NCBI GenBank assembly: GCA_964594065.1
Contig: CAZQKX010000034.1
Location: 1 to 40,387, forward strand
Origin: 4572-13 sp964594065
GTDB taxonomy: Bacteria; Planctomycetota; Phycisphaerae; Sedimentisphaerales; Anaerohalosphaeraceae
Length of the DNA stretch: 40,387 nt
Reading direction: 5' to 3'
Positions 15,914 through 24,963 of this stretch are shown piece after piece. The notes below the pieces were generated by a model that did not search any database, was not told the origin of the DNA, and was given only the letters and a program-made list of their open reading frames with translations. Within the stretch, counting starts at the first letter, position 1; each line of letters begins with the position of its first letter. Made by a program: the position numbers and the translations under genes.

Positions 15914-15941
15914 ATTATAACATCACTAAAAGCCTATGCAA
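15914..15941 (-). promoter_or_regulatory. Promoter of lemA
   Basis: On the minus strand TTGCAT (15941-15936), 16-bp spacer, TATAAT (15919-15914). It lies 34 bp upstream of the lemA ATG and probably drives lemA, the inserted gene and htpX. Confidence 0.6.
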
Positions 15942-15980
15942 GCGATGTTTTGATTGTAATTTACCATGAATGCTTATCCT

Positions 15981-17732
15981 TTAAAAAAAATTTTCAAAAT
16001 CTCCTTCCGGCAACAGTGCTTCGTCTTCTTGTGGTCCAGGGAAGATAGTATCTAATTCACGTTGACTGTTTGGCCAATAGAGAAAGTCATCTTTTCTTTC
16101 TCTTGTCTTATAATGAAAGCCTTGTCTGCCTTTTTCGTCAATCCCATTCTCTCCCACGCTGTAAAGAACAAATGACTTGCCACAGTGTTTATAGACGAAA
16201 TCTTGGTTATTGACTAAGTCAATAAACGTGTCTTTGGGTAATCTTTCTCGCAAAGGATCAAGGCTTTTAGGCCATTGCCCATTTTGATTATAATATCGTT
16301 TCAATTCGAAGATGATAAATGATGCTTTTGTATGTGATTGCATCCGAGTATGGATTTTTGAAATACTCTCGAAGGAGCAAAATTGAATTTCTGCACCAAG
16401 TTCCATGAGTGATCTCAGTGTAAACCCCTGCTTTATAACGTCCCAGAGATTTTCCGGGCCATAATAATTAAAATCCCGTTCAACAAGCTTTTTTCTAATA
16501 TCTGAATGAATATCTTCATGTATTTCTATAATGTCGTCGATAGATTCTGAATAGCTCATAAAGCGCATAAAACGCTGTAGCTTGTTTATTCGTCGGTCCC
16601 AGAAAATCGAGGTTTTACTTTTCTTTCCCATTAAAATCCTCGTGGGATTGAAAGGATCAAAGTCTGAGATTCGATTTGTATCTTGAGTAAAACGAACCTT
16701 TCCTTTGTCATTTACTTCGTAGAAAACACCAAGTATATTCTTATAAACGACATCTTCATGATCTAATGTGCGATTTATAAATTGCAGCCAGTCATCTTCA
16801 AAAAGGCTGATGTGTGCTTCAAGCCGTTTCATAGAATTTTCGTCAAGCGGATGATTTATAACAATGTCATTAATCGTACTTATAGACATAGCATAAATAG
16901 CCCAGCCGACCAGATTATCAATAAGTGCACTTTGCTGTTGTAAGTGATATGATGATTGCAGAAGCCCCAGTGATTTATCCACTGCAGCTTTTATATCATT
17001 ATTTCCTAAATCCTGTTGAATCATTCGTCTTATGATAATTGCTGTTTTTTTGATTTTAGTGCACCTTCGAGCACTTGGCATAATAAAGTTTGGATCATTA
17101 CTTATTTCAAACCAGCATTTATCATATTGAACAGCTTTCCAAAATGGGGCGATTTTTATCTTTTCAGTTTCGAGCCAGGCAGCCAGTTCCGGAAATTCCT
17201 CGGTTTTCCATGGGCGATACAAAGTTGTGTCATTAGGATCCCATTTCGCCGGGCCACGCGGCTCCCAATCATCAAGTCCAAAAGGTTCATTCACTTTGAT
17301 GACTTTGTGTGGTTGTTGATCTGCGTAAAAATCAGTTATTTCGATTTGTTCATAGTAGGGGGCGGCATTTTCCCCCTCAGGCACACCATACTTGTCATTA
17401 AGTGCTTTCACTTCCGTATAGAAAGTGTATGGTTTCCAATTGCCGGTATCTGATTCCGGTAGAAAAACCCAAACTGTCACGAACAGTGCTACTGAGCCCA
17501 GTGCCAGCCAGCCGTATTTGCGTTTTTTTCTGGGTACGACCGTCAGCAGGGCAAGTAAGGTCGCATCCAATACTAATATCTTCCATGGCGCCTTAAAATA
17601 CAATCCGCCCAGTAGAATAAAGGTGAAAAGGAGAATAAATACCCAGCGAACAAAGACCGTAAAGATTTTCCATATCTTTCGGCCCATTGTAGTCTGCAAT
17701 TGGCCAGGTCTATTTTCGGGGGATTGTTCCAC
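15981..17732 (-). CDS. Large membrane-anchored protein of unknown function
   Basis: A 583-residue protein starting at GTG behind AGAGGAG. Residues 22-45, 50-65 and 74-92 are hydrophobic, so the N-terminus is anchored by about three helices. The rest is presumably outside the cytoplasm. It begins ALNDKYGVPEGENAAPYYEQ and ends with a region GQWPKSLDPLRERLPKDTF and FVLYSVGENGIDEKGR that resembles the C-terminal part of planctomycete proteins related to the calcium-binding end of type II secretion pseudopilins. This resemblance is from memory and untested. There is no lipobox. It is monocistronic and AT-richer than its neighbours. Confidence 0.7.
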   Translation of the reverse strand: MEQSPENRPGQLQTTMGRKIWKIFTVFVRWVFILLFTFILLGGLYFKAPWKILVLDATLLALLTVVPRKKRKYGWLALGSVALFVTVWVFLPESDTGNWKPYTFYTEVKALNDKYGVPEGENAAPYYEQIEITDFYADQQPHKVIKVNEPFGLDDWEPRGPAKWDPNDTTLYRPWKTEEFPELAAWLETEKIKIAPFWKAVQYDKCWFEISNDPNFIMPSARRCTKIKKTAIIIRRMIQQDLGNNDIKAAVDKSLGLLQSSYHLQQQSALIDNLVGWAIYAMSISTINDIVINHPLDENSMKRLEAHISLFEDDWLQFINRTLDHEDVVYKNILGVFYEVNDKGKVRFTQDTNRISDFDPFNPTRILMGKKSKTSIFWDRRINKLQRFMRFMSYSESIDDIIEIHEDIHSDIRKKLVERDFNYYGPENLWDVIKQGFTLRSLMELGAEIQFCSFESISKIHTRMQSHTKASFIIFELKRYYNQNGQWPKSLDPLRERLPKDTFIDLVNNQDFVYKHCGKSFVLYSVGENGIDEKGRQGFHYKTRERKDDFLYWPNSQRELDTIFPGPQEDEALLPEGDFENFF

Positions 17733-17801
17733 TTATTATTCTCCTCTTTAATACACTTTTTCCCCGATATAGACGTTAAGAAACGTTAAGTGTTGCCGAT
17801 T

Positions 17802-18197
17802 TTATTGATTTTCTTCGTTGCAGAAGAGGTCTTTCAGCAGGGTTGGGACTTTTCCATCGTCGTCGAAATTGCCCATTTTCAGGATATTGTTCAGTTCTCC
17901 GGCGTCGAACCATAGGCCGTGTTCGTTTTTGCAGCGGTCGATCAGCTCCTGTCCGCCGGTATCACCGACAAGCACTTTTTCCATCTTTTTCAGACAGATG
18001 GGACATTTACGGAGCTTTTCGTCACTCTGTGCCGGCTGAAAAGACTGCAAAACCTCCTTCGACTTGGCCGCATCCTCCAGTAAAAGATTCAGCTCCCCGG
18101 AATCCAGCCAGATGCCCTTGCAGTCGGTACAATAGTCAATCTCAACGTCATCAAGTTCCAGCACGATCATCGCACTCTTGCACACCGGACAATCCAT
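17802..18197 (-). CDS. Double zinc-ribbon protein (TFIIB-type zinc finger)
   Basis: A protein of 131 residues when started at the ATG at 18197, which has GGAG seven bases upstream; a longer reading to 18266 crosses the promoter. Two successive zf-TFIIB units are seen: CPVCKSAM with CTDCKGIWLDSGEL, and CPICLKKM with CKNEHGLWFDAGEL. The xxWxDxGEL signature after each CxxC is diagnostic of this family. Its function is unknown, with nucleic-acid or protein binding most likely. The second unit has one Cys of the CxxC pair replaced (CKNEH). Confidence 0.85.
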   Translation of the reverse strand: MDCPVCKSAMIVLELDDVEIDYCTDCKGIWLDSGELNLLLEDAAKSKEVLQSFQPAQSDEKLRKCPICLKKMEKVLVGDTGGQELIDRCKNEHGLWFDAGELNNILKMGNFDDDGKVPTLLKDLFCNEENQ

Positions 18198-18233
18198 ACC
18201 ATGTCTCCAAAAAAGCGGTTTAAATCTCGAATC

Positions 18234-18262
18234 ATGGTAGTTGCCCGCCCGGCTTTTGTCAA
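18234..18262 (-). promoter_or_regulatory. Promoter of the zinc-ribbon gene
   Basis: On the minus strand TTGACA (18262-18257), 17-bp spacer, TACCAT (18239-18234). It lies 36 bp before the chosen start and inside the longer reading frame, supporting the short form. Confidence 0.5.
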
Positions 18263-18313
18263 GCACCTGCTTTTACTGCAGATTTTGGACTTTTTGACGT
18301 ATTGGATTTGCTC

Positions 18314-18343
18314 TTGACAAGGGCTTTTGGGCTGGACTATCAT
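18314..18343 (+). promoter_or_regulatory. Promoter of the amidohydrolase-symporter operon
   Basis: TTGACA (18314-18319), 18-bp spacer, TATCAT (18338-18343). It gives a leader of about 57 nt to the ATG at 18407, and rules out the longer reading that starts at 18302. Confidence 0.55.
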
Positions 18344-18406
18344 ACATCCAATGGATACAATAAGCCCCAAATCAATAAAAATCCGTTAAAAAACGAAGGA
18401 TCGAAC

Positions 18407-19183
18407 ATGATAGTCGACTGTCATACACATTTATACTGTCCGCAGCGGGGGACGTTGACCAAGGAACACGCCTCGGTCTGTGAAAAAGTTGACGGCTGTT
18501 TTGTGCTGGCCGGAACCGGCGGCGACCGTTCGGTACTCAATCAGGAGTTGGCTGACTATGTTGGCGGCAACCCCAAGGCCTATGGTTTTGCGGTCATCAA
18601 TCCGGCCGAAGACCCGGTGACTCAAAAATCCGTTAAAAGCCTCACGCTTGACAAGGGCCAGCAGGGGCTGGTGCTTTATTGTGCCGAAGACGGTTTTCAT
18701 CCCGCACACAGCCGGGCTTTGCAATTGTATGATGCCGCCCAGGAGTTGGGCCTGATCGTTTATTTTCACAATTGCCCGCCGTATTCGCCCCGGGCTATTC
18801 TTGATTATGCCCGCCCATGGCTGATCGATGAGATCGCCCGGACCTTTGGCAGCCTCAAGATCATCATCGGGCGCATGGGAGCACCGTTCCTCGAACAGAC
18901 CAACAGCCTGCTGGCCAAGCATGCCAATGTCTATGCCGACCTGACCATTCATCCTCAGCGTGTCTGGCAGGTCTACAACCTGGTGATGAAGGCCTATGAA
19001 GCGGGCGTGATGGACAAGCTGCTGTTCGGTAGCGGCTTTCCCTTTGCCGAACCCGGTGCCTGTATCGAGACACTGCTGGGCTTTAATAAACTGCTGGCCA
19101 ACACCCATCTGCCGCAGGTACCGCGGGAAAAACTCCGCAGCGTCGTCGAGCGAGACAGTCTTTCCCTGTTGGGACTTAAATGA
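18407..19183 (+). CDS. Amidohydrolase family 2 (metal-dependent TIM-barrel hydrolase)
   Basis: A protein of 258 residues from the ATG at 18407, which has AAGGA six bases upstream. It opens with MIVDCHTHLYCPQRG, the metal-binding HxH of amidohydrolase-2 barrels. Further metal or active-site candidates are the histidine in VYFHNCPP and the aspartates in VYADLTIHPQ and the terminal LLFGSGFPFAEP (Asp replaced by Gly/Ser in the usual FGTDxP). Enzymes of this family hydrolyse or decarboxylate small organic acids. The substrate is unknown, but an SNF-type sodium symporter follows 30 bp later, so the pair probably imports and processes an amino acid or related compound. Confidence 0.85.
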   Translation: MIVDCHTHLYCPQRGTLTKEHASVCEKVDGCFVLAGTGGDRSVLNQELADYVGGNPKAYGFAVINPAEDPVTQKSVKSLTLDKGQQGLVLYCAEDGFHPAHSRALQLYDAAQELGLIVYFHNCPPYSPRAILDYARPWLIDEIARTFGSLKIIIGRMGAPFLEQTNSLLAKHANVYADLTIHPQRVWQVYNLVMKAYEAGVMDKLLFGSGFPFAEPGACIETLLGFNKLLANTHLPQVPREKLRSVVERDSLSLLGLK

Positions 19184-19213
19184 TAGTTGTGGTGTTAATT
19201 GACATTTCGAAAA

Positions 19214-21286
19214 ATGGAACTACTTGAAGAACAACGAGAGACGTGGGGAACCCGGGGCGGATTTGTTTTGGCCGCGGTCGGTTCGGCGGTCGGTCTGGGA
19301 AACCTGTGGGGGTTCCCGTATAAACTTTACAGCTATGGCGGCGGGGCGTTTTTAATTCCCTATATCATTGCCATGTTCTGCATCGGCATTCCGCTGCTGA
19401 TCCTGGAATTCAGTTTAGGCCATTTCACCCAGCGTGCCGCTCCCGATGCGTTCCGGCGAGCCAACAAGCGGCTCGAATTTGTCGGCTGGTGGGGAATCAT
19501 TCTCGGCTTTGTTATCGTGACCTACTATCCGACGATCCTTGCCTATTGCTTCAGTTATATGGGTGATAGCATTGCGGCAATTGTGACCGGCAATCCGTTG
19601 CCTTGGGCCGGTGAAGGTGTTGAAGGCGTTGAGAATGCCAGCAAATATTTCTTTGAAGATTACCTGACCGGCGGTGACTATGTTGGTCCATTCCGTGCTG
19701 AAATTCTTTTCATGTTGATTCTTGCCTGGGTGTTAATGTATTTCTGTATCTTCCGCGGCGTCAAACTCGTCGGTAAGATCGTCTGGCTAACCGTTCCATT
19801 GCCGTGGATCATGTTGTTGATTCTCGCCGTTCGAGGCCTGACGCTGGAAGGCAGCATGAAGGGGCTGGCATTTTACCTTGACCCGGACTGGACGCAACTG
19901 GCCAAACCCGCAACATGGCGGTTTGCGTTCGGGCAGGTCTTTTTCTCACTGTCGCTGGCGTTTGGCGTGATGCTGACCTATGCCAGCTTTCTTCATCGCA
20001 AAAGTGATATCAACAACAACGCCGCGATCATCGGCATTGCTGACTTTGCAACCAGTTTCATCGGGGGCATTGCGATCTTTGCCACCATTGGCGGCATGGC
20101 CCACGTTACCAGTCAGGCCGGACAGCCGGTACCAGTCAATGAGGTTGTCAATGGCGGCCCGGGTCTGGCGTTTGTGGCATTTCCCTATGCATTGGCTCAA
20201 CTGCCGGGGGCGGCGTGGTGGAGTTTAATCTTCTTCTTTATGTTGGTGACGCTGGGGATTGATTCGGCGTTTTCGATAACCGAGTCGGTGCTCGCCGGCA
20301 TCGTCGACAAAACCGGCTGGCGGAGGGATATCGTTCTGCCGGTCATGAGCATCATCGGCATCGGTACAGGATTGATGTACGTTACGATCGACGGCCTGAG
20401 CTTTCTGGGAACGGTTGACGGATTTGTTAACGGTACCTGGGGGATTGCCTTTATCGGGCTGATAGAATGTGTTACGCTGGGCTGGTTCAGTCGGCTGGAT
20501 GTGCTGCGCGAGCATGCCAACGAACGCAGCGACTGGCGGCTGGGCCGTTGGTGGAATCTGCTCATCCGTGTGATCATCCCGGTTGTGCTGGGTACGTTGT
20601 TTTTCTGGAGCCTGTACGACAACATCCAGCAATATCAGGCGGGCGAATTCATCCGAGATGTTGATGGCAAGTGGGTTGCCAATGACTGCGTTGGCATGGG
20701 GATTATGATTGCCGCCTGTGTGCTGTCGGTCACCATGAGCCTGATCCGAAGCCCGCATCACAAGACCGAAAAACAAGTTGCTCAGCAACGTATTGAACGA
20801 AGTTCTGCTCGGTCAATGGGCCTGGTTGGATTTGTACTGGCTTCTGTCGCAGGGTTGATGCTTATTCTGATTTTTACTGCGGTACAGACTGATGCGATAG
20901 AAGAAAACCTTCTATTTGTATCGATGGCGTTAGGTGCAGTTTCGCTGCTTGTCTGCCATGTGCTGCTGGAACGCTATGATAATGGCAACTTACGTCCCAG
21001 CAGTTTTGCGCGGGCTGGCGGTATTCTGGCGATTATTGACATCAGCATCTGTGTGCTGGTGGTTTTGATCGCACTGTCGAAAAAAGTTGCCGATAAAGCA
21101 GCCGATGGGCTGGAAGAACTCCCTGTCGAACACGCCGATCACCTGAGTCTGACCTCCTATATCATTCTCGGTGTTGTCTTCGTTCTGATCGTCTTCGGCC
21201 TGGGCTTGTGCTTCTGGAAAGCCATTGCCGCCGCCTCCCAAAACGAACCCGAACAAACGCAAACAGAGGATCAACCCCTGTCGTAA
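19214..21286 (+). CDS. Neurotransmitter:sodium symporter (SNF) family transporter
   Basis: A protein of about 690 residues with 12 or more membrane helices. The first, GSAVGLGNLWGFPYKLYSYG, is the unwound TM1 that binds Na+ and substrate in LeuT-fold transporters; GGGAFLIPY follows as expected. The family imports amino acids or related amines with sodium. It is longer than LeuT (about 510 residues): after residue 520 come three or four additional hydrophobic segments and a polar C-terminus. An ATG at 19214 is taken as start; a TTG at 19199 is also in frame, and neither has a strong ribosome site. Co-transcribed with the amidohydrolase. Confidence 0.93.
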   Translation: MELLEEQRETWGTRGGFVLAAVGSAVGLGNLWGFPYKLYSYGGGAFLIPYIIAMFCIGIPLLILEFSLGHFTQRAAPDAFRRANKRLEFVGWWGIILGFVIVTYYPTILAYCFSYMGDSIAAIVTGNPLPWAGEGVEGVENASKYFFEDYLTGGDYVGPFRAEILFMLILAWVLMYFCIFRGVKLVGKIVWLTVPLPWIMLLILAVRGLTLEGSMKGLAFYLDPDWTQLAKPATWRFAFGQVFFSLSLAFGVMLTYASFLHRKSDINNNAAIIGIADFATSFIGGIAIFATIGGMAHVTSQAGQPVPVNEVVNGGPGLAFVAFPYALAQLPGAAWWSLIFFFMLVTLGIDSAFSITESVLAGIVDKTGWRRDIVLPVMSIIGIGTGLMYVTIDGLSFLGTVDGFVNGTWGIAFIGLIECVTLGWFSRLDVLREHANERSDWRLGRWWNLLIRVIIPVVLGTLFFWSLYDNIQQYQAGEFIRDVDGKWVANDCVGMGIMIAACVLSVTMSLIRSPHHKTEKQVAQQRIERSSARSMGLVGFVLASVAGLMLILIFTAVQTDAIEENLLFVSMALGAVSLLVCHVLLERYDNGNLRPSSFARAGGILAIIDISICVLVVLIALSKKVADKAADGLEELPVEHADHLSLTSYIILGVVFVLIVFGLGLCFWKAIAAASQNEPEQTQTEDQPLS

Positions 21287-21314
21287 AAGCAGTTTTGTAT
21301 TTGACATTCAGCGA

Positions 21315-24300
21315 TTAATCCTGTTGGACGATTTCTGCCAGAGAATTGAACTCTTCTTTGGTCAGTACCACCGCCTCAATATAATAATCGATCCGGCCAT
21401 CAACCACTTCTACTGGAACTCTCGTTTCATGATATTTTTCTTTGTATATCTCGTCGATTTTCTCCAGTCGATCATATTCTTTTTGGTTATCATATATTCC
21501 TACTAATTCCCTATCGAATCTCTGATACGCCGAAACAACGACTGTCATCTCCTTAAAGTTGGGAACATTATCGAATATCACTTGTCCGTTGTTGTCTGTT
21601 CTTTTTTCAAGTTTTATAATCTCCCACAAAATCGAAGCAGAAGATTTATTAAGTTTTCCGGGTTTTTGAAGATAACCATCCAGTTTAACCTTAAATTCGG
21701 ATATCGGTTTTCCTGCCGAATCTACTACTGCCACCTCGACTTTTCTTTCAGGACGGATCGCTGTCAATTCCACAAAATACTCGCTCTGGCCTGCTGAATA
21801 CGGTACTGTCTTGGAAACATCAGGATAAAATAAATACCACTCCAGTTGTTCATTTGTTATCGACTCAATCGAGCTTTCTCCAGGACGATCTGTTGATAAA
21901 TACGACCGCAAATGCATTCCCTGCATATCTGGGCATCCTTCTAATATAAATATTCCGTTCGGATCAGTTCGAGTCGAATAGTTCCAGATTTGCATATCTG
22001 GTACAAAAAGATGAACATTGCGACTCGCAAGCGGTTTGCCGTAATTATCCTTTAATACCCCTGCGATCGTTATCAATTGAGGGTTTAACTCTATATTATA
22101 TTCTTTATAGTCTATCGGAGCATCAATAAAGAAGTTTTTGATTTCCTCAACATATCCTTCCGCTGATATATCTATCGTAAACCGGCATCCTTTCCATAGA
22201 ACCGGAATCCCCGTCAATTCATAAGAACCATCCTCACCCGAAACAGTTTCAAAAGTCCAACGGTTTTCATAGCTGCTGAAAGTAGGCGATATTGTTCCAT
22301 CGCCGTCAACAAGCATAAAACCGGCCTTGATCTTTGCGCCGGCAATCGCATTACCCGCATCATCCGTTACATAACCTCCGATCACTCCGGCAGGTTCCAT
22401 CACCAAAAGGATATTTTCTATCACGGGTCTGATTTTGCCTTTGTTTATTGTTTCATATTCGAATGTTTCCCCATCACATGACCCTGTAAACTTGCCCGGT
22501 TTGCTGTCTGTCTGTATGATATCCCCACCGTAACCGAAGACATAATCTCTGATATCACATCTTGAATAGTCGACCTCCGTCGCTAAAACTGTCCATGCCA
22601 CAAATCCGGGATCATCGGGCAATGTTGCCCGATAGTGCACTGGCAGCGTAAAATGAGTTTCATTGGGTTTGTTGGACAGCTTGATTTCAAATTTGCCGTC
22701 AATATCTGATTTGCCTGTAAGAGCCCCCCGGTTAGACCAGTGAATAGGGTGAATGAATATCTCTGCGCCAACAACCGGATTGCCTGTTGTGTCGACAACC
22801 TGTCCTCTAAAACACGGCCACTGCCTGAAAGGTAACATTGTTTCATCGTTCTTAACTGTGTATTCGAATACCGAATCATCTATAACTGAAAAATCATAAA
22901 CCTTTTCATGGACAACCCTTTCTTTCGGAACCGAATTCGGATCAAATGTTATGTATTCAAATCCTTCGGGCAGTAGTGTCTGAGAATCCACATAAGCCTT
23001 TATATATATATACGTGTCCTGTTCTGAGTCCGGTAATAGTTTGTAGATCGTTACCGCTCCCTCATTCTGCTCTCCGATTTTATTGATCGTATATTTATAG
23101 TCATTCGCACTCGTGGAGTTTTTAATTTCGGTTCTTGGTCGCCCAAACCAGTAAACACATTGTGTCTCCCAACTCGTCGCAAGCGGAAAGTCATAATGAT
23201 GTCTCGGACCATCCGTATTTGTCAATATTTCTGACAGTTGAACTGTTTTCTCCTTTTTATTCACTTCGATTCGGTGTTTGGAGTTATCTATCAATATTCT
23301 ATATTTATCCTCTTGGCGATATTTACGGAGCAGCCGAATCCATAGTTGTGATTTAACAATGCCGCTACCACTTTTTTGTATGTAAATATTGTTCACCGGC
23401 TCACCCAATCCAGGCCAGTCAGGGTGTCGGCTTGAAGCCAAAAATGTGTTTTGTGTTTGGGTTTTTACTTCTGGTTCTGGTTGTTCAACCTGTGCAATTT
23501 GACTATTGGTCGGCTCTTCTGTCTGTCCCACAGGCTTTAGAGCCATGCTTGTCGGTACATTGTTGTTGTCATTGTCTATGTTTGTTTGGGGTCCCACAGA
23601 TGGAACAGATTTAGATTGATTCGCTGTGGTGTTCTTTTCAGTCATTTGATTATAGAAATAAGCCGCGAGGCCGGCTGTAATTGCCACTGCGGCAGCGGCT
23701 ACGATAATTTTCCCGGCCAGCGTTCCCAGTACAGTTGACGTCGCAGATAAAATTGACGCACTGCTTCCCGTTGCCGAAGCTGCTCCTATTGTTCCGGCGG
23801 CGGCCGAGGCAGTCCCGGCCGCGCCTGCTGCCAAAGTCGCTCCGATACCCACCATGACAGCTTTCGTAAATGTCTTGCCCGGTGCAGTTTGCTGCAGTGT
23901 TTGTTCGAGTCGTTTGGCGACTTCTTCGCGCAGCATCTGTCGGGCGCGATGCAGGCGGGTGCGGATGGTGGATTCATTGAGGTCCAGTGCCTCGGCGACT
24001 TCTTTACTCGATTGGCCCTGACGATAAAACATCACAAGCGGTTCACGATATTCGGCCGGGATTTGCATGAGTGCCTGTTCAAGCATGACTTGCTCCTCTT
24101 GAGAGATCAGAATTTCGGATGGGGTTGGGGTTTGATCCGCGATTTCAGCGAGATTCGCTGATTCAAGAGATACAGGCTTCTTTTTGCGATAATAATTATT
24201 GAGCAAGTTGCGGGCGATCGTACACAGCCATGCTCGAAATTCGCTTAATTCTTTCAGTTGACAAAGATTTTTCCAGGCACTGAGGAACGTTTCCTGGGCC

Positions 24301-24440
24301 AGTTCTTCACTAATATCCACCCGGCCGGTCCCGCTAAAGGTAATTGCACAGACCAGCGATTGATATTTTTTGACGATTTGCTCAAATGCAGCCGTGTCCC
24401 CGTCTATGGAAGCTTGCAGCAGTTTGATTTCCTCGGCCAT
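21315..24440 (-). CDS. ECF sigma factor fused to a membrane segment and a large exported domain
   Basis: A protein of 1041 residues from the ATG at 24440, which has AAGGAG seven bases upstream. Residues about 8-85 are sigma region 2 (DTAAFEQIVKKYQSLV, LAQETFLSAWKN and EFRAWLCTIARN). Residues about 115-175 are region 4 (LMQIPAEYREPLVMFYRQG, then SSKEVAEALDLNESTIRTRL). An Ala/Gly-rich stretch at 192-240 precedes a hydrophobic helix at about 245-262. The remaining ~780 residues should lie outside. They contain at least three carboxypeptidase-regulatory-like (CarboxypepD_reg) units, each starting GxVVDTTGNPVVGAEIFI or similar. Sigma factors with such C-terminal extensions are known in planctomycetes; release by proteolysis is a plausible activation route, but not demonstrated. 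Confidence 0.9.
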   Translation of the reverse strand: MAEEIKLLQASIDGDTAAFEQIVKKYQSLVCAITFSGTGRVDISEELAQETFLSAWKNLCQLKELSEFRAWLCTIARNLLNNYYRKKKPVSLESANLAEIADQTPTPSEILISQEEQVMLEQALMQIPAEYREPLVMFYRQGQSSKEVAEALDLNESTIRTRLHRARQMLREEVAKRLEQTLQQTAPGKTFTKAVMVGIGATLAAGAAGTASAAAGTIGAASATGSSASILSATSTVLGTLAGKIIVAAAAVAITAGLAAYFYNQMTEKNTTANQSKSVPSVGPQTNIDNDNNNVPTSMALKPVGQTEEPTNSQIAQVEQPEPEVKTQTQNTFLASSRHPDWPGLGEPVNNIYIQKSGSGIVKSQLWIRLLRKYRQEDKYRILIDNSKHRIEVNKKEKTVQLSEILTNTDGPRHHYDFPLATSWETQCVYWFGRPRTEIKNSTSANDYKYTINKIGEQNEGAVTIYKLLPDSEQDTYIYIKAYVDSQTLLPEGFEYITFDPNSVPKERVVHEKVYDFSVIDDSVFEYTVKNDETMLPFRQWPCFRGQVVDTTGNPVVGAEIFIHPIHWSNRGALTGKSDIDGKFEIKLSNKPNETHFTLPVHYRATLPDDPGFVAWTVLATEVDYSRCDIRDYVFGYGGDIIQTDSKPGKFTGSCDGETFEYETINKGKIRPVIENILLVMEPAGVIGGYVTDDAGNAIAGAKIKAGFMLVDGDGTISPTFSSYENRWTFETVSGEDGSYELTGIPVLWKGCRFTIDISAEGYVEEIKNFFIDAPIDYKEYNIELNPQLITIAGVLKDNYGKPLASRNVHLFVPDMQIWNYSTRTDPNGIFILEGCPDMQGMHLRSYLSTDRPGESSIESITNEQLEWYLFYPDVSKTVPYSAGQSEYFVELTAIRPERKVEVAVVDSAGKPISEFKVKLDGYLQKPGKLNKSSASILWEIIKLEKRTDNNGQVIFDNVPNFKEMTVVVSAYQRFDRELVGIYDNQKEYDRLEKIDEIYKEKYHETRVPVEVVDGRIDYYIEAVVLTKEEFNSLAEIVQQD

Positions 24441-24467
24441 TTTACGTCTCCTTGTCATTTCGTTAGC

Positions 24468-24495
24468 ATTGTACTCTGCAATTGAAGAAACGCAA
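24468..24495 (-). promoter_or_regulatory. Promoter of the sigma-fusion gene
   Basis: On the minus strand TTGCGT (24495-24490), 16-bp spacer, TACAAT (24473-24468), giving a leader of about 20 nt to the ATG at 24440. Confidence 0.5.
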
Positions 24496-24621
24496 AAGCT
24501 GTTTGTGTCCCAGAAAATTCATACAAATTTCCGATAATTTTGCGTCTTGAGACAGAAGTGCTTTTCTTGAAGATGGTTATGCTGTTCTTAAAAAATGGAA
24601 AATTGAAACGTCAAGACATAA

Positions 24622-24650
24622 AAAAAGCGAACCGTTGAGATTCGCTTTTT
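24622..24650. terminator. Rho-independent terminator after mazG-like gene
   Basis: AAAAAGCGAA (24622-24631) and TTCGCTTTTT (24641-24650) form a 10-bp stem with a 9-nt loop and T-rich ends on both strands. It ends the minus-strand Rrf2/MazG transcript. Confidence 0.8.
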
Positions 24651-24681
24651 GACTCATATCCAATAATTGCTAACATTAGGA

Positions 24682-24957
24682 TTATTTAAACCCCTCGACC
24701 CGGCCTTCTTCGATATATTTTTTGCATGCTTTCTCGATATCGACGTCATTAATGTTGGCCAGCGTACACATCCAGGCGAACACATCGGCAAACTCCTCTT
24801 CCTTGTTTGCCTGATCGTCCCCGGCCAGCGCTGTGGCCAGTTCACCGACTTCTTCGATGAACCACATAAACGTTGCTGAGGTCCCGCGTTCTCTGTCGCG
24901 CAGACCATAACGCTGCTCGATCAATTGTTGAAATGCGCCAATATCCATAAACGACAA
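24682..24957 (-). CDS. MazG-like nucleotide pyrophosphohydrolase
   Basis: A 91-residue single MazG domain. The metal-binding motif is EEVGELATAL (about 34-43) with the second part EEEFADVFAWMCTLAN (about 53-68), that is ExxE and ExxD, which bind Mg2+ in dNTP and NTP pyrophosphohydrolases. A TTG at 24957 with AGGG just upstream, or an ATG at 24948, could be the start. It lies 6 bp behind a second Rrf2 regulator and is surely co-transcribed. Members this short clean up non-canonical or excess nucleotides. Confidence 0.87.
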   Translation of the reverse strand: MSFMDIGAFQQLIEQRYGLRDRERGTSATFMWFIEEVGELATALAGDDQANKEEEFADVFAWMCTLANINDVDIEKACKKYIEEGRVEGFK

Positions 24958-24963
24958 CAGGCC

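Noticed and set aside
17771..17790. Direct repeat of ACGTTAAG upstream of the large membrane protein gene
   Set aside because: Only two short copies and no matching regulator; could be chance in AT-rich DNA.
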